Position numbers and translations under genes: made by a program. The notes beneath the pieces were generated by a model that worked only from the letters and a program-made list of their open reading frames with translations, had not been told where the DNA came from and did not search any database. Positions 22,161-31,479 of a stretch of DNA of 64,000 nucleotides are shown piece after piece (the first letter of the stretch is position 1; every line of letters starts with the position of its first letter). This stretch comes from Cycas panzhihuaensis (lineage: Eukaryota > Cycadophyta). The DNA lies in assembly GCA_023213395.1 (NCBI GenBank), contig CM041465.1, forward strand, positions 156,247,741 through 156,311,740, read 5' to 3'.

Positions 22161-22795
22161 TGTAGCATTCCAAAATATGGGCAAAACTATACCATGTGAC
22201 CTTCAAATCAAAGGTATTTGTATGAGGATTCCAACGGTTCAGACGAAAGTTAATTCCGACATCTATATCAAAAGTTATGACTGTTTAAAGTTTTCAGCTT
22301 GCCAGTTTTTAAAGAAGTTCTAGCTGACTTCTATTTGAGCAGTATTAAGGAGAGTATCACCCAGTTTGGCTGACTTCTATTTGAACAATATTAAGGAGAA
22401 TATCACCTAGTTTGGCCAACTTCTATTCTTAGTATTTTGATCACTATAAATAGGAAGTTTGAGCCGCACTCCAAACCATCATTTGGAGATCCCTTTGGTT
22501 GTATATTTTCAGTTCTAGGGTTGCAATTAGCTTGCCCATTTGGGGGCTACAGTTTGGAGGGTTTCTCGCCTCGAAAAGGGAAGCTCACTTCTTCAGGAAA
22601 GACTGGCATTTTGATGTAATTTCACTCTATTTTTGGTATTATTTGATAGTAAAGATTATTATTTACTTTTGTGGATTCTGTAATTCTTGTTCCTTCTTCA
22701 TTTTTCTATTGAAAAGCATCTAGTTATTGCCTTTTGTGGATTATTATCTGTATTTTTGAAGAAAACTACTATAAAAGTAGAACTAGATCGTTACA
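22161..22795 (+). repeat. B: 3' LTR (635 bp)
   Basis: Carries a good TATA box (ctataaatagg, about 22444-22454) with the tandem gacttctatttga(g/a)ca units just upstream at 22325-22430. It ends TTACA and is followed by TSD tccat. Confidence 0.9.
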
Positions 22796-22800
22796 TCCAT

Positions 22801-23160
22801 TGTCACAAGTGATCAAGCGACTAAAAGTTAGAGTATTTCAAAGAGCATATAAAGTTATGGAAGAAATAATGGTAATGATTTGCCCACAAGAATAAGAGCC
22901 TAAGAGTTATGGAAAATTGTAGCAAAGCTTAAACTCTACAGGTAGTGATAAAAAGTCCTATGTGTACAATTGTTTGCAAAAGGAATATGGAGTAAATATA
23001 CCAAATACTAACTATTATAATATAAGAATTATCTCTTATATAAATTATAATATGAAGTCTAAAGATATAGATAGTTGTGAAAACACAAATGACCATTGTT
23101 ATGAGAGTGATAGTGATGAATATTTGACCATAACTTGTAATGAACCATTATACCAAAACT
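22801..23160 (+). other. Possible older gypsy coding remnant (host of the L cluster)
   Basis: Resumes the left flank of B. From 22962 an open frame (MYNCLQKEYGVNIPNTNYYN ...) is rich in N, Y, D and S and could be an eroded piece of the plus-strand element O, whose integrase tail is at 27721. I do not recognise it. Confidence 0.3.
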
Positions 23161-23357
23161 CTGAGGTGTTAGTAAAGAGGGCCCCCCACCAAGTAGACCA
23201 TTACCTCCCCCCGGATCGAACGGCCTAGCCTCGCTTTCACCAGTGTTCATACGCCCCACAGGCCCCAACTATGACGACATTTTGCGCATCGATGACGTTT
23301 GGTGCATCACCCTGCTGCCCCCATAGGATTTGAACCTGGGTCTTGGCTCTGATACCA
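23161..23357 (-). other. L': leader remnant and primer site
   Basis: Relatively GC-rich, without coding potential. Minus-strand TGGTATCAGAGCC (23357-23345) lies two bases from the TG end of the LTR at 23360 and matches the initiator tRNA-Met primer site. So a minus-strand element had its 5' LTR here and its body to the left, now lost. Confidence 0.6.
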
Positions 23358-23436
23358 CTTGTAACGAACCTATTCTTGTTACCATTCAACATAGAGAAAT
23401 AGAAAAAGAAAATGATAGACAAAAGATAAAGAAGGG

Positions 23437-23474
23437 AGGGGGGGGTTGCACATTTAAATTTACTCTAAGGTTGT

Positions 23475-23524
<50 letters not shown>

Positions 23525-24060
23525 ATTGAATTTTAATAATAAATATAAAAATAATCAATGAAGAGTGAATTAATTTTACCTAAGTTAATTAGGTTTTATT
23601 TAAAAAGAATATATATATGATTTTCAGAAGGAGTTAAAGGTTAAAAACACCTTACATTATAATAAAGGAAAGGTTAATTTTAGTACTAAGAAAAAAGTAG
23701 GAAGAGGGAGGTTTATGTCAATTGTAATAAGTAAATTAATAAAGTGTGCAGGGGTGGGAATTGTAGCAAACAAATGTAATAATATAAAGAAGGGTGGGAA
23801 TAATTTTAATTTGTAAATTAAACGTTATAATACGTAAGGGGGGGTTGTTAATTTAAATTTAATCTAAACCGTAAGGGGGGGTTGCAATAATTTAAATTAA
23901 TCCTAAAGTTTATATATATATGTGTGTGTGTGTGTGTAAATAGAAAAGAAAATAGGCGGGCGGACCTGACCGTTTTGATTAATTAACAAAATTAAATGAC
24001 ATTTCAAAAAGAATTGGGGTCCGTGGGGGGGGGGTGAAAGGGTAGAAACCGTATCTGCAC
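23437..24060. repeat. M: AT-rich segment with microsatellites and G-run repeats
   Basis: Contains a TA repeat (23480-23520), a TG run (23922-23937) and three copies of a motif made of a run of seven or eight G, then ttg, then tttaaatt (starting about 23433, 23838 and 23876). No coding region. It makes up the left end of the material inserted in the L' LTR. No matching LTR copy is present here, so M is incomplete on this side. Confidence 0.5.
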
Positions 24061-24430
24061 ATTTTCATGGTGGCGGCGAAGGATTTCGACTTGTTGCAAG
24101 CGGCGTAGATCAAGGAGAAGGCAACGGTGAGGGTTCTCCAGCTCTGTATGGCATCAAATCTCTTCGTTCCTCATCGACGGCTTCTTTCAAGGCACGCCTC
24201 CTGGATGGATTCCCTCACAAATAGTGGAAATGCCTTTGATAAGGCTCATTCCCAAAATAAGCCTGCAAAAATTCTTCTAAAAGCATTTCAGGATCATGCT
24301 CTTCCGCATGGGGTGATGACGGGTTCTCCGGTTTTGTGGAGAAGGCGATCTTACTCTATTGAAGAATCGGGGAGGTCTAGAATGGCTCCTTTAGTTTTGC
24401 CTTTGTCATTTTCTAAATCAAGAGTTTTCC
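24061..24430 (+). other. M: unrecognised, possibly captured sequence
   Basis: Much less AT-rich than its surroundings, with open stretches in two frames (24127-24501). I recognise no family. It ends in a pyrimidine-rich run and tag (gttttcctttatag, 24425-24436) right before the 14-3-3 fragment, which looks like a 3' splice site. It could be intron or 5' sequence of the captured gene. Confidence 0.3.
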
Positions 24431-24440
24431 TTTATAGCCT

Positions 24441-24680
24441 GATGAAAGTGTGTACATGGCCAAGTTTGTTGAGCAGGCAGAGCGATATGAGGAGATGGTA
24501 GAGTATGTAAAAGGTAGCCAAGACAATGGATGTGAAGGGACTAACCATGGAGAAGTGAAATCTGCTGTTAGTGGCTTACAAAAAAGTTATTGGAGCACAC
24601 AGGAAGAGAGCAGGAGAAATGAAGAACATGTTACAATGATAAGGGAATGTAGAGCAAAGGTTGAGTCAATACTTCCATAG
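24441..24680 (+). pseudogene. 14-3-3 protein gene fragment
   Basis: Reads DESVYMAKFVEQAERYEEMV then EYVK, the start of plant 14-3-3 proteins (helices 1-2). A one-base shift leads to KVAKTMDVKGLTMEK, stop, NLLLVAYKKVIGAHR, the conserved helix 3 block. About 12 residues (the SWR..SSIEQK part) are missing. The first frame then returns with EESRRNEEHVTMIRECRAKV, ESILP and stop. So it covers roughly the first third of a 14-3-3 protein (phosphoserine/threonine-binding adaptors, about 250 residues) with one stop, two frame changes and a deletion. It lies on the strand opposite to element M, 76 bases from M's primer site. Confidence 0.88.
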
Positions 24681-24755
24681 CCGTGCTTTATGGCATCATA
24701 AAGCGATTTTAGAGCCTCGAGTGACTATAGAAATGGCTGAAATAGATCAAAAACC

Positions 24756-24767
24756 GCTCTGATACCA
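24756..24767 (-). other. M: primer binding site
   Basis: Minus-strand TGGTATCAGAGC adjoins the LTR start at 24768; exact match to the initiator tRNA-Met complement. Confidence 0.8.
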
Positions 24768-25211
24768 TGTGAGAATAGGTACAGGCACAATATCACAGGA
24801 TCAAATAGACAAATACACAGGTAAAATCAGATATTGCACAAGTACACATGATGTGATAGGTGGAAAACCCCTTCTGGGGAAGAAAAACCACCTCCTAAAG
24901 CTAAGATTTTATTAAAAATATAAACTATACAAAGGACCATAAGAATACCATCTACATATGACAAAACTAGCCTTTGAAACAGGCTTTAGACAACCTCCTA
25001 GATTCTCGAAACCACCTCCTTGAATCTAGGAGAGGGTATTAATAACAAGAAAGGTTCGTTGAAATGGGCAGTTGCGCATTTCAACAACCTTTCACATAAT
25101 GATTAAATAATGACTTAAATTAAAACCTTTGAGTCACTTAAATAATTATTTAAACATGTGACTAAAATATAACATAACAATAGAATAAAAGTAACGTTAA
25201 TAATCCTAACA
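24768..25211 (-). repeat. M: 5' LTR (444 bp)
   Basis: Begins TGTGAGAATAGG and ends CCTAACA, right where the interrupted L' LTR resumes. It contains two inverted blocks around agattctcg/cgaaaccacc and tgaatctagg. Only one LTR of M is visible. Confidence 0.7.
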
Positions 25212-25381
25212 GTTCCAAAGAACATTCATTAACATAAGATTACAAAATATATCATAATGATCCCACTTATACATTATATACATATATATGGGGCTATTAA
25301 GGCTGCCCATCTCTTAGACTTATGCATGTGGGATAAATACAATAGAGTAACCTCATATGGTGGAGGATCATAACATGCAAT

Positions 25382-25628
25382 TGTAACGAACCTATTCCTG
25401 TTGCCATTCAACGTAGAGAAATAGAAATAAAAAATTATAGACAAAAGATAAAGAAGAAGATGAAGTTCCAAAGAACATTCATTAACATAAGATTACAAAA
25501 TACATCATGATGATCCCACTTATACATTACATACATATATATGGGGCTATTAAGGCTGCCCATCTCTTAGACTTATGCATGTGGAATAGATACAATAGAG
25601 TAACCTCATATGGTGGAGGATCATAACA
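25382..25628 (-). repeat. L: 3' LTR (247 bp)
   Basis: TGTAACGAACC ... GGATCATAACA. Followed at 25629-25640 by tgccctcccccc, the complement of a polypurine tract (GGGGGGAGGGCA). Confidence 0.85.
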
Positions 25629-25649
25629 TGCCCTCCCCCCTAAAATGCT

Positions 25650-26580
25650 TCGCCCTCGAAGCATCCTAATTTAATGATACATATGACCATCTCTTGTCAT
25701 TATTCTTCAATCGATAGCTCTTGCGAATGTTGGCAGAAAAGTTGTGCATGGAATGGGGATCTATCCATCCCAAGTTGATCTTGATACACCCTGAATATCC
25801 TCTAATATACTCTGGATACCTGTAATGTTGAAACCATGAGCTCGAATGTTGTGCTTGCCTAGTGTTTGTAGCAGATGAATGCCTTGCTTGATAAATTTTG
25901 TTGCGTTGGGCCTCTTGATAATGTGGATGCCAATATGATTCCACTTCAGTTTGTCTTTCAACTATTTGTGATGCCTTTTCTTTCTTATCCTTAGGTGTTG
26001 CTGGTGGGATGGGGTGGCAAATAACTTTTGTTACTTGCTCTTTAGTTCATTTGTCAATTATTGGTGATGCCTTTTCTTCCTTGTCCTTGGGTGCAACCCG
26101 TGGTGTGGGGTGGCAAACAACTTCTGTTACTTGCTCTTGACATTTCTTTTCTTTCTCATCATCTTTCTTTTGTTTTTGACTTTGTGAAGTGGGGAGAATT
26201 CCTTGTCCCATGCTATGATTATACTTCTCAAATATTTGTTGTGCTTCTTGTTTGTCTTTCTCAAGATTTTGCATTTTTTCCCACCAAGAAGTATTGTATT
26301 TAATACGAATATCTAATTGTAGAAATGAAAATGAATTAAATATATGATGTGGTTTATACCACTCCTGAAACCAAAAGTAAGCTTCTCCTTGTAGATACAA
26401 TGAGGCCACTTTAGTCATCTCTTTATTGTTCATGTAGTCATCATCAAGTGATTTTAAATATGCCTCCATATCATCAACCCAATCACTTACAAAAAGAGTC
26501 CCATATGCATTAAAGATGCACGGTATGGGCCTTGTTGTATCTATGATAATATGGATATAGAAGAGATTAGTGGTGTCTAT
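25650..26580 (-). pseudogene. L: gag-like ORF with internal 96-bp duplication
   Basis: The main frame (26469-26047 and upstream) reads MEAYLKSLDDDYMNNKEMTK then VASLYLQGEAYFWFQEWY, a retrotransposon gag capsid pattern (L.G.A..WF). A lysine/glutamate-rich part follows with EQVTEVVCHPTPRVAPKDKE. It is repeated after one stop as EQVTKVICHPIPPATPKDKK, an in-frame 96-base tandem copy (units near 26066 and 25970). The tail (25944-25666) is basic and ends RWSYVSLN. No zinc knuckle is obvious. Confidence 0.7.
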
Positions 26581-27238
26581 AACCTGTTATCCCCTAATTT
26601 TAATACAAAAAAATATTGGGCCTCAAGAGCAATGGTTTTGTGATCAAAGTCTGAATGACTAAGAAAATATAGTATGAAACCCTTAAATTCAAAAAAATTA
26701 TTTATGAAAAAATATATAGCTCAAAAATATATAAAATATGGATGAAAATGATGACCTCTAAAATACGATTTCAATGGTTCAGACAAAATTGAATTTTGAT
26801 ATCTAGATAAAAAGTTATGCCCCTTTTAAGAATTTTACAGTTAGAGTTTCTAGGAACTGTAATAGTACCTTATGATAAAATGCTAATAACTTTCTACTTC
26901 GAACTCTGATAAGCCTCAAACCACTTCCATTGGAAAGTAAATTAAAATATGCACAGAATCAAAAGAAATTTGAGGTCATTTGGATACCTGTAGTGAAAGT
27001 TATGATTCTTTGAAGTTGAGGTTGTAGATCTGTCTCAGAAATACAGTGACAGAAAAAAAAGCAAGCCAAAATTAATTTTGCTATAAATTTTGCACTTCCA
27101 CCCCAAAATCTATAGTGTGACCACTTAAAATTTATAGAACGAGCCATTTTGTCTCAAATTCGCCATTACTTTTCAGAATTTTCAATGTTTATTCTCTCAA
27201 ATATGCTTTCAAACCCTTGATGATACCTCCTAAATCGT
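26581..27238 (-). other. L: untranslated leader
   Basis: Noncoding, AT-rich. The plus strand at 26764-26815 carries a block (caatggttcagacaaaattg ... aaaaagttatg) clearly related to one in the LTRs of B (12350-12402 and 22231-22282). Confidence 0.55.
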
Positions 27239-27251
27239 CGCTCTGATACCA
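27239..27251 (-). other. L: primer binding site
   Basis: Minus-strand TGGTATCAGAGCG, two bases from the 5' LTR, initiator tRNA-Met type. Confidence 0.85.
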
Positions 27252-27253
27252 AT

Positions 27254-27496
27254 TGTAACGAACCTATTCCTGTTACCATTCAACATAGAGAAATAAAAAT
27301 AGAAAATGATAGACAAAAGATGAAGAAGATGAAGTCTAAAGAACATTCATTAACATAAAATTACAAAATACATCATGATGATGCCACTTATATATTACAT
27401 ACACATATATGGGGCTATTAAGGTTGCCCATCTCTTAGACTTATGCATGTGGGATAAATACAATAAAGTAACCTCATATGGTGGAGGATCATAACA
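27254..27496 (-). repeat. L: 5' LTR (243 bp)
   Basis: TGTAACGAACC ... GGATCATAACA, a few substitutions and small gaps from the left copy. Confidence 0.85.
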
Positions 27497-27720
27497 TAAC
27501 TAATAACGAGGATTTTTATACTACTATAGATGAAGCAGAATGTAAGGATGAATATTCTAATGCTAATAACTTCAAGGAAACTTGCTCTAAAAATGGGAAA
27601 AATCATAAAGGAAATAGAATGCATGATAGCCACGATTACAAACCATAGTGGCAAAGCTAAAGATCAATTGGAGGATAATAAGAATAAATAGCAAAGTAAA
27701 GCACAAGAAGGAAAAGGTAG

Positions 27721-27954
27721 AAAATGGCATGGCATGACCACCATGTTAAGGCACCATATTTCAAAAAGGGTGATCAAGTATGATAATTCAACAACAAATC
27801 CCAAACACATAAAGAAGCATTAAAGATGCACCAGAAATGACCATATGTGATTGAAGAGGTGTACGAGGATGGCACTATCTAGTTTAGGGAATTGATTGGC
27901 CAACTATTGTTTGAAATGGTCGAAGGCAACAAACTCAAATCTTACCACAGTTAG
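27721..27954 (+). pseudogene. Element O: C-terminal tail of a gypsy integrase
   Basis: Codons from 27721 read KMAWHDHHVKAPYFKKGDQV, stops, NNKSQTHKEALKMHQK, PYVIEEVYEDGT, FRELIG and VEGNKLKSYHS. It lines up with the D integrase end (KAWHDRHLRKPQFNEGDQVL, ..., GPYIVERIFENGSVQLREIDG, VNGSRLKPY). So O was a plus-strand relative of the D/E lineage. The sequence before it (27497-27720) is too eroded to read. Stops: TGA TAA at about 27781, TGA at about 27838, TAG near 27875. Confidence 0.75.
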
Positions 27955-28996
27955 GGTAAGGCAAACTTATTGGTGGAATCAACCGATTGTACCATAAATG
28001 TGTTGCTTGAAATTGAGGACTACCAAGGCTATTCTCGTATTAGGAGATTGGTTCTATGGTAAAGCCCGTGACATTTAATGACAAAAAAAAAAGAAATAAA
28101 TCAAAATATTAGAGTGGAATAACAAGATAATATCATATTAATAGTTGAATAATATTCAGAAATATAAAATATCATATAAGATTATTAGAATAGTAGCCCT
28201 CTTCATGGCCAGGGAATCATCTAAGGCACCATAGAAGTTGGCTCTAAAGAGGTATGTGAAGTCGGTTTTAAGATGTGAAGACAATTTTAAGAGAAAGAAT
28301 AAGAAGTCAGATTTTTAAAAAGAGAATCAATAGCCCCCAATGGATGCCTATAAATAAGGGAGCCCTAATCATTTGTTATCATCTTTGGAACATTATTACA
28401 GCCCTAATCATTTATTATCATATTTGGAACATTATTTGTAATAAGGTTCCAAAGATGATAACAAATGGTTAGGGCTCCCTTATTTATAGCCATAGGGAGG
28501 GGCCTATTTATTCTCTTTCTAAAACACTGAATTTTTATTCTCGTTCTGTGGGAACTCCAACTAGAATTCACACCGAAATCAACAAATGATGCAGATATAT
28601 GCTATTTAAAAATAATTTACAACAATAATAAAGATCCATGAATGCACAAATATGAAGTAAGACTCTATGCATACAGCAAATAATCCTTACAAATCAAATA
28701 GTATCAAATGAAAATAATAATTATTGAATCTTATAGAAAACCTTCTCTTTGAGGTGGGGTGTCCTTCGGTTGTAGTCTCCAATAAGAAGTTGAAAATGGC
28801 AGCCTTGAATCTTTTGCAAAAATGATGATTACAAATGGGGCAGGAAGCCCTATATATAGGTGTCGTAAATGCCATGAATGGAAGTTAGATTTAGAAGACA
28901 GGAAGTTGGTTTTTAAATAAAGAGTATATAGATGTAATAACTATCATAAATGGAAGTCATTTTTTTAGAAGAGAGGAAGTCATTTTTTTATAGAGA
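27955..28996 (+). other. Probable 3' end/LTR remnant of O, noncoding
   Basis: Very AT-rich, no coding region. A TG start beside a short purine stretch (taaagcccg|tgacatttaatgac, about 28068) could be the O 3' LTR. It contains the long inverted repeat at 28348-28489. It ends at the E insertion point. Confidence 0.35.
28348..28489. repeat. Inverted repeat, 44-bp arms with one mismatch
   Basis: Left arm 28348-28391 (ctataaataagggagcccta ... ctttggaac) and right arm 28446-28489 are reverse complements except for one base, separated by 54 bases. That spacer itself holds a partial third copy of the arm (gccctaatcatttattatca at 28401). Each arm begins with a TATAAATA box pointing into the repeat. 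Confidence 0.85.
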
Positions 28997-29909
28997 TGTG
29001 TGCCATGCACCTATCCATTACGTCATTGCTCTTAATGAATTATGCAAGCACAGGGGGACAACCAATAAAATGCAAAACATAATATCATTATAATAGGGAA
29101 CTGCGTTTGGTACTCTCACAAGTAGACGCAGACCCGTCAGTACACTGAAAATCGATGGCTAAATCGACTTACATCGAGATTAGAATTACAAGCCGAGAAA
29201 TATCTTTGGCTGACTACCTAGTGCTATATACAATACAATACATCTCATTCTTTCTGTTTTGCCCTTAAATAACATGATTCCCAATGGTCTCAACCGTGAT
29301 AAGTTACAACGAATATAACGGTTAATTCACCGTGTGTTCAAAAACATAATTTGTTTATAACAATATTCTTTGGTGGGCTGCGATCCGTTTGCTATCCTGA
29401 CTTAAATCACGATTTGCTCATGATGTCAGCCAGAATCACGATCTTCTCACAATCTCGTCTCCAACTATGAACTGCTCACGATCTTGGCTCCAACCATGAT
29501 CTACTCACGATCTCGGCTCCAACCACGATCTACTCGCGATCTCGTCCCAAACCACGATCTACTCGCGATCTCGTCCCAAACCACGATCTCATCCCAAACC
29601 ACAATCTTCTCACAATCTCGGTCCAAACCACGATCTACTCGCGATCTCATCCCAAACCACGATCTGCTTGTGATCTTGGTCCAAACTGTAATCTGGTCGC
29701 AATGTCACTCAAATAGCGATCAACTCGTAATCTTGGTCTCAATCCCGATCCACTCACAATGTCGTTCAAATTGCAATCTGCTCGCAATCCAACTGAATTG
29801 CAATTTACTCGTAATCTGACCAGATTGCAATCTGCTTGTTGTCCTGACTACTCGCCATGATTTAATCATAAAAGTCTTTACAAAATTATGTGTTCCTTTT
29901 GCCTCCACA
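28997..29909 (-). repeat. E: 3' LTR (913 bp) with internal minisatellite
   Basis: Starts TGTGTGCCATGCACC and ends GCCTCCACA. The first 190 bases match the truncated 5' LTR at 60566-60760. 29395-29850 is a tandem array of about 30-bp units. Confidence 0.85.
29395..29850. repeat. Minisatellite in the E LTR (about 30-bp units)
   Basis: About 14-15 imperfect units of the form (c)cacgatctactcgcgatct then cgtcccaaa. The best-preserved units lie between 29520 and 29680, with progressive decay on both sides. It creates a spurious ORF at 29484-29819. Confidence 0.85.
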
Positions 29910-29922
29910 CATCTCCCCCGTC
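29910..29922 (-). other. E: polypurine tract
   Basis: Minus-strand GACGGGGGAGATG abuts the 3' LTR. The next 65 bases up to the C insertion are E internal sequence. Confidence 0.75.
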
Positions 29923-29987
29923 AAAATTCCAACAAGTATCCTTACTTGTTAATTTCCCTATTCCTTCCTCCCCCTTCAAAAAATAAT

Positions 29988-30538
29988 TGATAATTATTTA
30001 CACATGTTAAGTATGTACTTTATTCACTTTATTCTTTCATTCATTATTTGTACTTTATGGGGTGACTTATCACTTAAGTGATAAAGTGCACACCCACATT
30101 CTTTCTAGTGACACAACATTGTCACTAAAGAGTCAAATGGACCCTCATGCATCATTGCTCACTTGAGAACCTAAAAGGACACATGTCCTTCATGCATGAC
30201 ATGCAAGACATGCATTGCATATAGCTTGAATGTTTGCCACTTGTCAAACATCCAATGCTCTATATATTGAGACCTCTCCTCATGTCTCACATGTAGAGTT
30301 GGAGTTGTAATGTTATGCTAGTAGTTTGCTAATCAACTGGTATTCCTTTGGAGTTTGGACTAATTTCATCTCCTCCCACTTTGGTATCATCTTGCTATTT
30401 GGATTTTGATCTTGCTTATATTTTACTTCATTTCCCTTGCTAGTTATGCTCTTATGCTTTCTAGAACTAGAGTGAACTATCTTCATGATCTTGGATATCA
30501 TAGGCCTTAGGCATTCTCAACCTTTGGCATTCTCAACA
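29988..30538 (+). repeat. C: 5' LTR (about 551 bp)
   Basis: Matches the right LTR from cacatgttaagtatgtac onward to CTCAACA. TATA-like ctctatatattgagacctct near 30251. Confidence 0.85.
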
Positions 30539-30540
30539 TT

Positions 30541-30552
30541 TGGTATCAAATC
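30541..30552 (+). other. C: primer binding site (decayed)
   Basis: TGGTATCAAATC, two bases after the LTR, where A has TGGTATCAGAGC. Confidence 0.8.
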
Positions 30553-30565
30553 TAGAGGAGACTAG

Positions 30566-31397
30566 TGTTGACTTGGGAGATTCCACCCCCTTGTGGAATC
30601 AATACACTTGTCAAGGTTACACAGCACTATAGTCTAGTTTCAGGATACTGTCAATATGGTCATTCACATACATTCCACATACATTCCATCTATAATTCAC
30701 AGAATGGTACGCAACAGTATAGAAATCAATACATACTCAGCAAATCATCATCACAACACCAAGAATACACCAATTTCCATGTAACTCTTCCTTTTATTAA
30801 GTCAACAGTTCATTTACACAGAGGCTGGAATGCATTCCTGAGCATTCCAAAGACATCTGATCTTTCTGTTGCAATGCGTACCCAGAAGGTACTTATCATA
30901 CAGTGATGCTCCAATTGGCTGTCATGCGTACTGTCTTCTGCACTCTTGCGTACTCCTGATATCCAGCTCTCACCCCAACCAAGTGAATCATGCGTACCTC
31001 CTTAAGTACTCATGCTGGTACCTTTTGGCTGAAGGGTTATGACTGCCTGTCATAACCGTACCCTTTCAGTCATGCGTACCCTTTCACTTAATCACTTGTT
31101 TATCCTTAATTAATTATTCCTTTGAGTCTGTACGTCCGTACGTACGTCTGGCACCTCGACAGGTCTTCACTGGTCTCCTGGAGTCGTGCGTACTGCATCA
31201 CGCTTGGTTCCGCTCTACGCCGATGCGTACGTCATCATATGTACCCGTGCACGCACCTATCATACGTGCACCTGCATGCTTGTTTTTCTGCTGTTTTGCC
31301 TCGTGCGTACCTCCGTACGGTCCGTACCTACACAACTCGGGTTATCTGACCTACCTCTGGTCCTCACACAACCATTGGATCACTTTTGACTCCAACA
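30566..31397 (-). repeat. D: 3' LTR (832 bp)
   Basis: Rich in tgcgtac/gtacg words, including cgtccgtacgtacgtc near 31135. It differs from the right LTR by numerous substitutions and small indels, so the insertion is not recent. A weak purine tract (GGGATAGA, minus) adjoins at 31398-31405. Confidence 0.88.
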
Positions 31398-31479
31398 TCT
31401 ATCCCGGGTCAACAGTTATGGGTTTGAGCATTCTTGCTCAACAAAACTCCAAAAAAAATCAAAATTTCGGGGTATCCCT

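Larger units (their letters stand above)
12278..22795 (+). mobile_element. Element B: non-autonomous gag-only LTR retrotransposon, split by A
   Basis: LTRs at 12278-12913 (636 bp) and 22161-22795 (635 bp) start TGTAGCATTCC and end ACA. TSD tccat is exact on both sides (12273-12277 and 22796-22800). Without A and one TSD copy, B is about 3.0 kb. It contains one RT scrap and a gag-like ORF but no protease, integrase or complete RT, so it would depend on another element's enzymes. Confidence 0.9.
23360..25375 (-). repeat. L': LTR split in two by M (23360-23436 and 25212-25375)
   Basis: The two pieces together match the LTRs of L (25382-25628 and 27254-27496): start TGTAACGAACCTATTC, middle gttccaaagaacattcatta, end GGATCATAACA. 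The gap is filled by M. Only six bases (tgcaat) separate its end from the next LTR, so three LTRs of one family lie within 4.2 kb. Confidence 0.75.
25382..27496 (-). mobile_element. Element L: 2.1 kb gag-only LTR element
   Basis: LTRs at 25382-25628 (247 bp) and 27254-27496 (243 bp) are close copies. Polypurine tract and primer site are both present and in the right orientation for the minus strand. The 1.6 kb interior has one gag-like ORF and no protease, RT or integrase. The flanks (gcaat, taact) do not form a clear TSD. This fits the class of small terminal-repeat elements that keep only gag and are mobilised in trans. Confidence 0.85.

Noticed and set aside
23480-23520. TA run as a promoter
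   Set aside because: Simple dinucleotide microsatellite without associated gene.
29484-29819. 111-codon ORF with repeated SRSRLQPRSTRDL-like peptide
   Set aside because: It is the translation of the E LTR minisatellite, antisense to E; no evidence of a protein.
29395-29850. CRISPR-like spaced repeats
   Set aside because: Units are contiguous and graded in divergence, with no unique spacers, in a plant retroelement LTR; a tandem minisatellite.
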